Below are positions 42,033 through 49,238 of a stretch of 49,238 nucleotides of DNA, in pieces. This DNA comes from Actinoallomurus sp. (GTDB lineage: Bacteria > Actinomycetota > Actinomycetes > Streptosporangiales > Streptosporangiaceae), in the NCBI GenBank assembly GCA_025964625.1, contig JAOPYL010000157.1:1-49238 (forward strand), in the 5' to 3' direction. Position 1 is the first letter of the stretch; each line of letters starts with the position of its first letter. The notes under the pieces are model-generated. The model saw nothing but the letters and a program-made list of their open reading frames with translations, was not told the origin of the DNA and ran no database searches. Made by a program: the position numbers and the translations under genes.

Positions 42033-43310
42033 ATGACGCTACTGGATAGCCTGCCGGGGAACGTGCTGGACGACCTGACCTGGTGGACCCGCCCCGTCGC
42101 CGAACGGGACGCGCTGTTCGCCAGGTTGCGCACGGAGAGCCCCAGGCCGTTCGTCCCCGAACTCGACCTGAACGGCACGCCAAGGGGCGGCGGCTTCTGG
42201 GCGCTGACCCGGCTCGACGACGTGGCCGAGGTGAGCAGGCGCCCCGATGACTTCTGCTCCGGCAAGGGGACCAACATCTTCGACCAGCCGCCCCGGCTCC
42301 GGGAGTACCGCGGGTCGATCATCGACATGGACAATCCGGAACACGCCCGCCACCGGCGGATCGTGTCGCGGGGCTTTACCGCCAAGACCCTGGCCGCGCT
42401 GCACGCCGACATCGAGAACAGCTCGCGGGAGATCATCGGCGCGGTCGCGGAACGGGGAGAGTGCGATTTCGTCACCGAGGTCGCGGCCCTGCTGCCGCTG
42501 CGGATCGTCAACAACATGATGGGCATCCCGCGTGCCCACGAGAAGTTCATCTTCGACCAGACCAACATCGTGCTCGGCGCGAGTGATCCTGAGTACGTCG
42601 CCGACCAGACCCGCCGGGGAGTCGCCAGGGCGGTCAACGCCGCAGGGGAGCAACTCGCCGAGCTGCTGCGCGAACTCGCGGACGAGCGTACGAGGGAACC
42701 CAAGGACGACCTGATCACCAAGTTGGTCGCCGCGCGGGACGGGGAGAACCTGTCTCCGCAGGAGCTGGCCTCGTTCTTCATCCTGCTGGTCGGCGCCGGC
42801 AACGAGACCACCCGCAACGCCATCTCCCACGGGCTGGTGGCGCTCACCCGGTTCCCCGAGCAGCGCGCGCTGTGGCAGGGCGACGTCGACACCCACACCG
42901 CGAGGGCCGTCGAGGAACTCGTGCGCTGGGCGTCTCCGGTGCTGCACATGCGCCGCACCGTCACCCGCGACGGCGTCCGGCTCGGCGACCAGGAGTTCGG
43001 CGAGGGCGACAAGGTCGTGCTGTGGTATCGCTCGGCCAACCAGGACGAGGAGTACTTCGCCGATCCGACCGCCTTCGACATCACCCGCGAGCCGAACCCG
43101 CACGTGTCCTTCGGCTCGCCGGGCCCGCACCACTGCCTCGGCGCGAACCTCGCCCGCCTCGAACTGTCGGTCGCCTTCCGCACGCTGTTCGAGCTGCTGC
43201 CCGACATCCGGGCGGTGGGGGAACCCGAACCGCTCCGGTCGAACTTCCTGCACGGCATCAAGCACCTGCGCGCCGAGTTCACCCCGGCGCGTGTGGGGAG
43301 TGCGTCATGA
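42033..43310 (+). CDS. Cytochrome P450
   Basis: A 425-residue soluble bacterial P450. The oxygen-binding I-helix is GAGNETT (254-260), the ExxR pair is Glu 295 and Arg 298, and the haem cysteine is Cys 368 in FGSPGPHHCLGANLARLE. It hydroxylates an unactivated carbon using the ferredoxin and ferredoxin reductase encoded three genes downstream. Neighbouring alcohol and aldehyde dehydrogenases suggest terminal oxidation of an alkyl or methyl group. GAGGAG lies about 11 bases before the ATG. The CYP family cannot be assigned by eye. Confidence 0.95.
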   Translation: MTLLDSLPGNVLDDLTWWTRPVAERDALFARLRTESPRPFVPELDLNGTPRGGGFWALTRLDDVAEVSRRPDDFCSGKGTNIFDQPPRLREYRGSIIDMDNPEHARHRRIVSRGFTAKTLAALHADIENSSREIIGAVAERGECDFVTEVAALLPLRIVNNMMGIPRAHEKFIFDQTNIVLGASDPEYVADQTRRGVARAVNAAGEQLAELLRELADERTREPKDDLITKLVAARDGENLSPQELASFFILLVGAGNETTRNAISHGLVALTRFPEQRALWQGDVDTHTARAVEELVRWASPVLHMRRTVTRDGVRLGDQEFGEGDKVVLWYRSANQDEEYFADPTAFDITREPNPHVSFGSPGPHHCLGANLARLELSVAFRTLFELLPDIRAVGEPEPLRSNFLHGIKHLRAEFTPARVGSAS

Positions 43311-44122
43311 GTGCCGAGTCGGCGGCCGAGGAGGCCGTCCTGCATGCCGACTCCGGCGGCATCCGGCGGATCATCCTGAACCGCCCGGAGGCCGCCAACG
43401 CGCTGCGCCCGCAGGACCGCGACGCGATGATCGAGCTGCTGCTGGACGCCGACGCGGACCACGCCGTACGGGTCGTGGTGATCGAGGCGCGGGGCCGGCA
43501 TTTCTGCGCGGGCGCCGACGTCAAGGCGCTGGCCCGCAGCCGGGGAGGCGACGAGAAACGGGTCACCGACGGGATGCGGCGGATCATGACAGGGGCGCAG
43601 CGGTTGATCGCCTCGGTCCTGGACTGCGGCAAGCCGGTGATCGCAGTCGTGCAGGGCCCGGCCGCGGGCATCGGCGCGCACCTGGCCCTGGCCGCGGACC
43701 TCGTTGTGGCCTCGGAGGAGGCCACCTTCGTCGAGTCATTCGTACGCAGGGGCCTGGTCGTCGACGGCGGCGGGGCCTACCTGCTGCCGCGCCGCCTCGG
43801 TATGCAGAAGGCCAAGGAGCTCGCCTTCTTCGGGGACGCGCTCCCGGCCGCGGAGGCCCTGGCCCTCGGGCTGGTCAACCGGGTCGTACCGGCCGGAGAG
43901 CTCGCGGCCACCGCCGAGGACTTCGCTCAGCGTCTCGCCGTCGCCCCGACGAGTGCTATCACGTTGACCAAGCGGTTGCTCAACGCCTCGCCGGACGGAG
44001 ACCGCGCCTCGGCCTTCCTGGCGGAGGGCATGGCGCAGGAGATCCAGTCCTACGCGGGTGACTCCGGTGAGGGGATCCGCTCGTTCGTCGAACGCAGGCC
44101 GCCGGAGTACCGCGGCTGGTGA
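43307..44122 (+). CDS. Enoyl-CoA hydratase/isomerase family protein
   Basis: A 271-residue crotonase-fold protein. HFCAGADVKALARSRGG and GPAAGIGAHLALAADLVV form the oxyanion hole. The first catalytic Glu position is His (GIGAH), and VESFVRRGLVVDGGGAYLL replaces the second, so simple hydration is doubtful. The C-terminal SGEGIRSFVERRPPEYRG is usual. Its ATG overlaps the P450 stop. Confidence 0.87.
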   Translation: MSAESAAEEAVLHADSGGIRRIILNRPEAANALRPQDRDAMIELLLDADADHAVRVVVIEARGRHFCAGADVKALARSRGGDEKRVTDGMRRIMTGAQRLIASVLDCGKPVIAVVQGPAAGIGAHLALAADLVVASEEATFVESFVRRGLVVDGGGAYLLPRRLGMQKAKELAFFGDALPAAEALALGLVNRVVPAGELAATAEDFAQRLAVAPTSAITLTKRLLNASPDGDRASAFLAEGMAQEIQSYAGDSGEGIRSFVERRPPEYRGW

Positions 44123-44162
44123 GCCGCCGGATCTCCCCGGCGGGTGAGAGGAGTTGTTGAGT

Positions 44163-44576
44163 ATGGCCACGAGCACGGGCGCCGATCTGCCCACGGTGGA
44201 CGATGACAGCCGCGTGTACTGGGACGGCTACCGCGAGGGCCGGTTCCTCATCGCGAGGTGCGGCGCCTGCGGACGGGTCCACCACTATCCCCGGCCGATC
44301 TGCCCGTTCTGCTGGAGTGACCAGGTCGCGCCGTCGCCGGCGTCCGGGCGCGCGACGCTCTACACCTACTCGACCGTGTACATGAACGACCTCGCGCCCT
44401 TCCGGGACCGGCTGCCGTACGTCGCGGCGATGGTCGATCTCGAGGAAGGCCCTCGGGTCATGACCACCGTGGTCGGCTGCGAACCGGCAGAACTGCGCGT
44501 CGGTATGGCCCTAGTGGTCGACTTCCAGCCCCTGAGCGACGAACTCACCGCCCCGGTGTTCCGGCCCGCGCTCTGA
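44163..44576 (+). CDS. DUF35 OB-fold zinc ribbon protein without adjacent thiolase
   Basis: A 137-residue DUF35 protein with zinc ribbon cysteines 33, 36, 47 and 50, and an OB fold from GRATLYTYSTVYMNDLAPFRDRLPYVAAMVDL. Unlike the other two it is not next to a thiolase-fold gene; likely partners are the thiolase-fold protein at 33.0-34.2 kb or something beyond the window. AGAGGAG lies nine bases before the ATG; an in-frame TTG at 44154 is a poorer start. Confidence 0.88.
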   Translation: MATSTGADLPTVDDDSRVYWDGYREGRFLIARCGACGRVHHYPRPICPFCWSDQVAPSPASGRATLYTYSTVYMNDLAPFRDRLPYVAAMVDLEEGPRVMTTVVGCEPAELRVGMALVVDFQPLSDELTAPVFRPAL

Positions 44577-44627
44577 GGGCCACCTGCGGCCCGATATCCA
44601 CCCGCCCGAGATGTGAAGGAAGCTCGA

Positions 44628-45551
44628 ATGACCGCCCTGCTGGAAGGCAAGACCGCCCTCGTCACCGGTGCCGGCCACGGCATCGGCCGCGCCCATGCCC
44701 TCGAACTGGCCAGGCACGGCGCCACGGTCATCGTCAACGACCTCGGGTCGTCGGTGTCCGGTGAGGGCAGCGGCCGTGACGCCGACCGGGTCGTCGAGAT
44801 CATCGCCGCGCGCGGTGGCAAGGCGATCGCCGACTACGGGGACGTGGGGGACGAGGACCAGGCCGAGGCGATGGTGGCCGCCGCCTTCGACCAGTTCGGG
44901 CATCTCGACATCGTGGTGAACAACGCCGGGATCGTACGGGACCGCGCGATCTGGAACATGACCGCGCAGGACTTCGACCTGGTCATGCGGGTGCACGTAC
45001 GGGGGAGCTGGCTGGTCAGCCGCGCGGCGGCCCGCCGGTGGCGGGCGATCGCCAAGAGCGGCGATGGCTCCGTGTACGGCCGGATCATCAACACCACCTC
45101 GGGTGCGGGTCTGCTCGGCAACTTCGGGCAGTCGAACTACGGTCCGGCCAAGGCGGCGATAGCCGGGCTGACCCAGACGCTCAGCCTCGAGCTCGCGGGT
45201 ATCGGCGTCACCGTCAACGCGATCAGCCCCGGCGGGGTCACCCGGCTGTCCGGGACGCTCTCCGGCACCGAGGCGCCGCCGGAGCCCGACGAACGCCCCG
45301 ACGACGAGTTCGACCCGAAGGACCCGTCGTTGAGCTCACCCGTCGTGGCCTGGCTCGCCAGCGAGCAGGCGGGACACGTCAGCGGCCAGGTGATCCGCGC
45401 GATGGGGGAGACGATCACGCTGATGCGCGGCTGGACGCGAGGGGAGACCCTGAGCAACGGCGGCAAGCGCTGGGACGCCACAAAGCTCGGGACCCGGCTG
45501 GCCACGGACGTCTTCCACACCCGCGCACCCGGCCTCCGTCTCGGCGGCTAG
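44628..45551 (+). CDS. SDR, multifunctional-enzyme-2-like 3-hydroxyacyl-CoA dehydrogenase
   Basis: A 307-residue SDR. TALVTGAGHGIGRAHALELARHGATVIVNDLG is typical of the dehydrogenase part of peroxisomal MFE-2 and its bacterial relatives; NNAG is in VVNNAGIVRDRAIWNM and the active site in NTTSGAGLLGNFGQSNYGPAK. It is longer than most SDRs because of a C-terminal extension with a Pro/Asp-rich loop. It probably oxidises a 3-hydroxyacyl-CoA formed by one of the hydratases. GAAGGA is seven bases before the ATG. Confidence 0.88.
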   Translation: MTALLEGKTALVTGAGHGIGRAHALELARHGATVIVNDLGSSVSGEGSGRDADRVVEIIAARGGKAIADYGDVGDEDQAEAMVAAAFDQFGHLDIVVNNAGIVRDRAIWNMTAQDFDLVMRVHVRGSWLVSRAAARRWRAIAKSGDGSVYGRIINTTSGAGLLGNFGQSNYGPAKAAIAGLTQTLSLELAGIGVTVNAISPGGVTRLSGTLSGTEAPPEPDERPDDEFDPKDPSLSSPVVAWLASEQAGHVSGQVIRAMGETITLMRGWTRGETLSNGGKRWDATKLGTRLATDVFHTRAPGLRLGG

Positions 45552-45606
45552 CGCGTCGCGCTCCTTTCCGGCATCGTCAGCAGAACCCCTCACCAGGAGC
45601 CCGAAC

Positions 45607-45798
45607 GTGAGAATCATCGTCGACCGCACGCGGTGCACCGGCCTTGGCATGTGCGAATCCGTCGCCCCCGACGTGTTCGAGGTCAACGATGACGGTGAAC
45701 TGGAGCTGAGGACGGCGACCGTGCCCGAGGGCCGTCTGGCCGAGGTGGAGCAGGCCGTCGCCTGCTGCCCGAACGAGGCGCTACGGCTGGCCCCGTGA
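45607..45798 (+). CDS. [3Fe-4S] ferredoxin
   Basis: A 63-residue ferredoxin. Cys 10 and Cys 16 in CTGLGMC and Cys 54 in CCPNEAL form the three-ligand site typical of actinobacterial P450 partners; the adjacent Cys 53 is extra. It passes single electrons to the P450 encoded two kilobases upstream in the same operon. GTG start with AGGAG; the stop overlaps the reductase start. Confidence 0.93.
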   Translation: MRIIVDRTRCTGLGMCESVAPDVFEVNDDGELELRTATVPEGRLAEVEQAVACCPNEALRLAP

Positions 45799-47063
45799 AC
45801 GAGGTCGGGCACCTGGTCGTCGTCGGCGCGTCGCTGGCCGGGCTGCGTGCCGTCGAGGCGGCGCGCCGGACCGGCTTCGCCGGGCGGATCACGCTGATCG
45901 GCGCCGAGGATCACCTGCCCTATGACCGGCCGCCGCTGTCCAAGGCGTTCCTGGAGGAGGCCGGCGTCCCCATTCCCACGTTCCGCGACGAGAAGGTGCT
46001 GCGGGACGAGCTCGGCGTCCGGCTGATGCTCGGCGCGCCGGCCACCCGGCTCGACACCGACGGGCGCGCGGTCGTCGTCGGCGACCGGACGGTGGCCTAC
46101 GACGCGGTGGTGCTGGCCACCGGCGCGTCCGCGCGCGAACTGCCCGGCGGACGGGACTTGGCCGGCGTGCACACACTGCGCACCCTCGACGACGCGGTCG
46201 CGATCCGCGCGGCCCTCGACTCCGGTGCCCGTACCGTCGTGATCGGTGCCGGGTTCATCGGTTCGGAGGTGGCCGCCGCGGCACGCCGGCGCGGCCTCGA
46301 GGTCGTGGTCGTGGAGGCGGCGGCGACCCCGCTGGTACGGGCGGTCGGGGAACCCATGGGCGAGGTCTGCGCCGCCCTGCACCGCAGGCACGGCACCGAG
46401 ATGCGGTGCGGTGTCGGCGTCACCGGACTCGACGGCGCGGGCCAGGTGGAGCGGGTGCTGCTGTCCGACGGTTCGGCGCTGCCGGCCGACCTGGTGGTCG
46501 TCGGGGTGGGTGCCGTCCCCGCCACCGGCTGGCTCGCGGGTTCCGGGCTGCTCCTGGATGATGGCGTCGTCTGTGACGAGACCCTGTTCACCGGCGTGGC
46601 CGGGGTCTATGCGGCCGGTGACGTCGCGCGCTGGCACAACCCGATGTTCGACCGGCCGATGCGGCCAGAGCACTGGACCAGCGCCGCGGAGCAGGGCGCG
46701 GTGGCGGCCCGCAACGCCCTCGAACCGGACGCCGCGACGCCGTACTCCACGGTGCCGTACTTCTGGTCGGACTGGTACGGCAGCCGTATCCAGTTCGTCG
46801 GCATCCCCGGAGCGGACGAAGTGCGAGTCGTAGACGGCGACGTTCGCTCCGACGGCCGGCTCGTGGCGCTGTACCGGGAGGGCGACCGGCTGGTGGGCGC
46901 GCTTACCCTCGATGCGCCGGCACACGTAATGAAGTACCGCGGCCTGATCATGCGCGGGGCGTCCTGGCGGGACGGGCTCGCCTTCGCCGCCGAACGCCGC
47001 AGCGGGGCCGCGGCCAGACCTGTCAGTCGCGATCTCGATACCGATGCCATTGTCGACAGATGA
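45795..47063 (+). CDS. FAD-dependent ferredoxin reductase
   Basis: A 422-residue NAD(P)H:ferredoxin reductase of the putidaredoxin-reductase type. The first Rossmann motif is VVVGASLAGLRAVEAAR, then PYDRPPLSKAFL, the second Rossmann motif VVIGAGFIGSEVAAAARRRGLEVVVVEA, and the FAD motif VYAAGDVARW. VPYFWSDWYGSRIQFVG is the C-terminal dimerisation/ferredoxin region. Translationally coupled with the ferredoxin, it completes the P450 electron chain. Confidence 0.93.
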   Translation: MNEVGHLVVVGASLAGLRAVEAARRTGFAGRITLIGAEDHLPYDRPPLSKAFLEEAGVPIPTFRDEKVLRDELGVRLMLGAPATRLDTDGRAVVVGDRTVAYDAVVLATGASARELPGGRDLAGVHTLRTLDDAVAIRAALDSGARTVVIGAGFIGSEVAAAARRRGLEVVVVEAAATPLVRAVGEPMGEVCAALHRRHGTEMRCGVGVTGLDGAGQVERVLLSDGSALPADLVVVGVGAVPATGWLAGSGLLLDDGVVCDETLFTGVAGVYAAGDVARWHNPMFDRPMRPEHWTSAAEQGAVAARNALEPDAATPYSTVPYFWSDWYGSRIQFVGIPGADEVRVVDGDVRSDGRLVALYREGDRLVGALTLDAPAHVMKYRGLIMRGASWRDGLAFAAERRSGAAARPVSRDLDTDAIVDR

Positions 47064-47074
47064 GGAGTGTCAGC

Positions 47075-47386
47075 ATGAAGTTCAAGCCGGGAAGCCGACT
47101 GCGCAGCCAGGTCGACGCCACCGAGGTCATCATCGTCCGCCCGCCGGCCGGTGACGTGGTGGTGGCGTGTGGCGGGCACCCCATGATCGACCCGCAGGCC
47201 CAACCGGAACCGGGCCTGACCGCCGTCGCCGACGAGGCCGGCGGTACGCAGATCGGCAAGCGCTACACGGTGCCCGGGGACTCCGCCTTCGAGCTGCTGG
47301 TGACCAAGGCCGGGACGAGCGGGCTCGCCGTCGACGGCGTCGCTGTGGTGCTCAAGGAAGCCAAGCCCCTGCCGGCGAGCGACTGA
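47075..47386 (+). CDS. Small conserved-looking protein, function unknown
   Basis: A 103-residue protein with an N-terminal strand-rich part ([23 protein letters not shown]) and a CGGHPMID turn with one Cys and one His, then [26 protein letters not shown]. No signal or membrane segment. It has the look of a small beta domain and could bind a metal or cofactor, but I do not recognise the family. GAGGAG precedes the ATG and it lies 11 bases after the ferredoxin reductase stop, so it belongs to the P450 electron-transfer set. Confidence 0.75.
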   Translation: MKFKPGSRLRSQVDATEVIIVRPPAGDVVVACGGHPMIDPQAQPEPGLTAVADEAGGTQIGKRYTVPGDSAFELLVTKAGTSGLAVDGVAVVLKEAKPLPASD

Positions 47387-47397
47387 ACGGCGGCTGG

Positions 47398-48051
47398 ATG
47401 ACAACCCCCCGGCGCCCCGGCACCGATGGCGCTTCGCCCGGCGCGGGCACCCACTCCCGAGAGTCGATCGGCGCCGGCCTGCGGAGGCTGCGGCGGATCG
47501 GCCTCCCGGCCGAGGGGAAGCGGACCGCCGCGGTGGCGATCGCCATCCGTACCGGTGCCGGCAGTGGCGAACCCGGCGTCTGGCTCACTCGCCGGGTCTC
47601 GACGATGCGGGCGCACCCTGGCCAGTTCGCGTTGCCCGGTGGCCGGCTCGACCAGGGCGAGGACGCGGTCGACGCCGCACTGCGCGAGCTGCGGGAGGAA
47701 CTCGGTGTGGTGGCCGACCGCTCGCAGAGCCTGGGCCTGCTGGATGACTACGCGACCCGTTCCGGCTACGTCATCACCCCGGTGGTGGTCTGGGTCGGGG
47801 AGGCACCCCCACTGACGCCGAACCCGGCCGAGGTGGCGGAGGTGCACACGATCCCGTTCACGGACCTGGACGTGACGCCCAGGTATCTGCGCATCCCCGA
47901 GTCCGACCGTCCGGTGATCCAGCTGCCCCTGCTCGGCCATCTGGTGCACGCTCCCACGGCCGCCGTGCTCTTCCAGTTCCGCGAGGTCGCGCTCCGGCAG
48001 AGGATCACCCGGGTCGCCCACTTAGAGCAGCCCGTCTTCGCCTGGAGGTAG
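47398..48051 (+). CDS. Nudix hydrolase, CoA pyrophosphatase type
   Basis: A 217-residue Nudix protein. [20 protein letters not shown] precedes REELGV in the Nudix box (G-x5-E-x7-REL-x-EELG), and the HPGQ stretch before the box is that of NudL-type CoA or acyl-CoA diphosphatases. It would cut CoA esters to 3',5'-ADP and acyl-phosphopantetheine, clearing dead-end CoA thioesters. The first 40 residues are polar and probably disordered. It lies 11 bases after the small protein gene, at the operon's end. Confidence 0.87.
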   Translation: MTTPRRPGTDGASPGAGTHSRESIGAGLRRLRRIGLPAEGKRTAAVAIAIRTGAGSGEPGVWLTRRVSTMRAHPGQFALPGGRLDQGEDAVDAALRELREELGVVADRSQSLGLLDDYATRSGYVITPVVVWVGEAPPLTPNPAEVAEVHTIPFTDLDVTPRYLRIPESDRPVIQLPLLGHLVHAPTAAVLFQFREVALRQRITRVAHLEQPVFAWR

Positions 48052-48191
48052 CCGCCGGGCGCGCCCTCGCCGTACCTGGCCTCGACCTTGTACGGAGGGA
48101 CTGTCGGTCTGAGCATTCAGTTCAACTATTAACCTGATGAGCGGAGAATCGGAGGTACCCACCCCTGGCGGCGCGGCACTGTGGTCCCTAT

Positions 48192-48210
48192 AGTTCTTAA
48201 TCATCGAACT
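48192..48210. promoter_or_regulatory. Inverted repeat upstream of enoyl-CoA hydratase
   Basis: AGTTC-N9-GAACT in an AT-rich stretch 21 bases before the ATG; the related palindrome AGTTCAACT lies at 48119-48127. The GTCAGAA element is absent here, so this promoter seems to answer to a different regulator. Confidence 0.45.
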
Positions 48211-48231
48211 GTTTGTGCGAGGAGTTCTCGA

Positions 48232-48984
48232 ATGACCGTCCTGGTCGAGCAGCGCGACGCGGTGACCGTCGTGACGATCAACCGTCCCGAGGCGCGCAAC
48301 GCGCTGGACGCGGAGACGATGGCGGGCATCGGCGAGGCGCTCACGGCGGCGGAGCACGACAGCGCTGTCGGCGCCGTGGTGTTGACCGGTGCCGGAGATC
48401 GCGCCTTCTGTGCCGGCATGGACCTGCGCGCGTTCGCCGCCGGTGGCGCGATGATCGACAAGTCGCGCCCCGGCCTCGAGGTCTTCACCGAACGTGTGTA
48501 CCCGAAGCCGATCGTCGCCGCTGTGAACGGCACCGCGGTGGCCGGCGGGTTCGAGCTGGTACTGGCCTGTGACCTCGCGGTCGTGGCCACGCACGCCAGG
48601 TTCGGACTTCCCGAGGTCAAGCGTGGCCTGGTCGCGGCCGGCGGCGGGACGAACCTGCCCCGTCGCATCCCCCTCGCGCTGGCGCTGGAGCTCGGGCTCA
48701 CCGGGGAGACCATCGAGGCGGAACAGGCGTTGCGGCTCGGCCTGGTCAACCGCGTCGTGCCAGGCGACCAGGTGCTCGCCGAGGCGCTCGCCCTGGCCGG
48801 CACCATCGCGCGCAACGGGCCGCTCGCCGTCAAGGTGACCAAGGAGTTGATGGTCGCGCAGGCCGGCGGCGCCGGCCGGGATGAGATCGCGGCCGCGGCG
48901 GCACCGGTCTTCGCCAGCGCCGACGCCAAGGAGGGCGCGATCGCCTTCGCGGAGAAGCGCGAACCACGGTGGACCGGCGCCTGA
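48232..48984 (+). CDS. Enoyl-CoA hydratase, canonical
   Basis: A 250-residue crotonase with both catalytic glutamates: Glu 108 in AVAGGFELVLACD and Glu 128 in FGLPEVKRGLVAAGGG. The oxyanion block is AFCAGMDLRAF. Of the crotonase genes in the window this is the one that fits ordinary beta-oxidation hydration. GAGGAG is eight bases before the ATG. It is followed by a thiolase gene, as in a beta-oxidation unit. Confidence 0.92.
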   Translation: MTVLVEQRDAVTVVTINRPEARNALDAETMAGIGEALTAAEHDSAVGAVVLTGAGDRAFCAGMDLRAFAAGGAMIDKSRPGLEVFTERVYPKPIVAAVNGTAVAGGFELVLACDLAVVATHARFGLPEVKRGLVAAGGGTNLPRRIPLALALELGLTGETIEAEQALRLGLVNRVVPGDQVLAEALALAGTIARNGPLAVKVTKELMVAQAGGAGRDEIAAAAAPVFASADAKEGAIAFAEKREPRWTGA

Positions 48985-49056
48985 TGATCACGGTCCCGAC
49001 GACCTCGCTGGCGGCCGGCTCATCTCCGGCCAGGTTGGTTTTCAAGGAGGAGTGCT

Positions 49057-49238
49057 GTGCGTGACGCGGTGATCGTGGCGGCGGGGCGGACCCCGGTCGG
49101 CAAACGGAACGGCGCCCTGTCCGGGGTGCATCCCGTGGACCTGTCGGCGCGGGTGCTGGAGGCGCTCGCCGAGCGTTCCGGCATCGACCCGGTCGTGGTG
49201 GACGACGTGGTCTGGGGCTGCGTGGCCCAGGCCGGCGA
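49057..49238 (+). CDS. Acetyl-CoA C-acyltransferase (thiolase), N-terminal fragment
   Basis: About 60 codons are visible before the window ends. VIVAAGRTPVGKRNGALSG followed by HPVDLSARVLEALAERSG and VDDVVWGCVAQAG is the classical N-terminus of degradative thiolases (FadA type). The nucleophilic Cys region lies outside. GTG with AAGGAGG six bases upstream. It follows the canonical enoyl-CoA hydratase and should close the beta-oxidation cycle. Confidence 0.9.
   Translation, partial: MRDAVIVAAGRTPVGKRNGALSGVHPVDLSARVLEALAERSGIDPVVVDDVVWGCVAQAG

Noticed and set aside
40868-43681. A very long open frame on the minus strand opposite the alcohol dehydrogenase, P450 and hydratase genes
   Set aside because: It mirrors the third-codon GC bias of the plus-strand genes, has no family resemblance, and covers three well-supported genes. 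The same applies to long antisense or out-of-frame stretches at 2259-3650, 13100-15430 and 24384-26402.
48070-48095. A terminator after the Nudix gene (CCGTAC/GTACGG)
   Set aside because: Only six-base arms around a 14-base loop; too weak to list as a feature.
1-49238. tRNA, rRNA, CRISPR arrays, insertion sequences or prophage genes
   Set aside because: No cloverleaf, no spaced direct repeats, no transposase or integrase motif was seen in either strand.

Overview
The window is very GC-rich, densely coded DNA with many GTG starts and four-base stop/start overlaps. With NDMA/mycofactocin-type dehydrogenases, F420/flavin luciferase-fold enzymes, Rieske, P450 and many fad-type genes, this points to an actinomycete chromosome; the genus cannot be told from the sequence. 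I find 52 protein genes (first and last cut by the window ends), no RNA genes, no insertion sequences and no CRISPR. No gene-free gap exceeds 300 bases; the longest is 36780-37013.

Layout. 1-12.0 kb: a fused two-domain acyl-CoA dehydrogenase facing a mycofactocin-type SDR, flavin reductase, NTF2-like protein and LLM oxidoreductase; then a second LLM enzyme, a phosphotransferase, a MaoC-type hydratase, an amidohydrolase, a small coiled-coil protein and two SDRs. 12.0-17.6 kb: isochorismatase fold, DUF35 protein and thiolase fold, then CoA-transferase, thioesterase and enoyl-CoA hydratase. 17.6-35.7 kb: the core, two divergent operons sharing one control region at 27.57 kb. The left one (minus) carries a small protein, thiolase fold, DUF35, Rieske dioxygenase alpha and beta, CoA ligase, enoyl-CoA hydratase, CoA-transferase, acyl-CoA dehydrogenase and aldehyde dehydrogenase. 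The right one (plus) carries a one-domain extradiol dioxygenase, C-C hydrolase, dienoate hydratase, HpcH/HpaI aldolase, a split acyl-CoA dehydrogenase pair, a thiolase fold and a CoA ligase. 35.7-39.3 kb: the dioxygenase reductase, a tandem TetR regulator and two MaoC-fold proteins. 39.4-48.1 kb: aldehyde and alcohol dehydrogenases, P450, enoyl-CoA hydratase, DUF35, SDR, ferredoxin, ferredoxin reductase, small protein and Nudix hydrolase. 48.1 kb to the end: enoyl-CoA hydratase and the start of a thiolase, with a different upstream element.

Working model (inference). The core resembles the ipfABDEF set known for aryl-propionate (ibuprofen) attack in Sphingomonas: a CoA ligase makes an aryl-acyl-CoA, the Rieske enzyme hydroxylates the ring carbon carrying the side chain and its neighbour, and a Cys-less thiolase/DUF35 pair splits the resulting tertiary beta-hydroxyacyl-CoA by retro-aldol chemistry into a catechol and an acyl-CoA. 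The divergent operon then does meta-cleavage. P450, alcohol and aldehyde dehydrogenases could oxidise an alkyl or terminal carbon to the acid, and the acyl-CoA enzymes degrade the fragments. Nearly every promoter region up to 39.4 kb carries a copy of an asymmetric element, roughly TGTGTAC-N5-GTCAGAA, suggesting one regulon; the 449-residue tandem TetR protein in the middle is the obvious candidate regulator.
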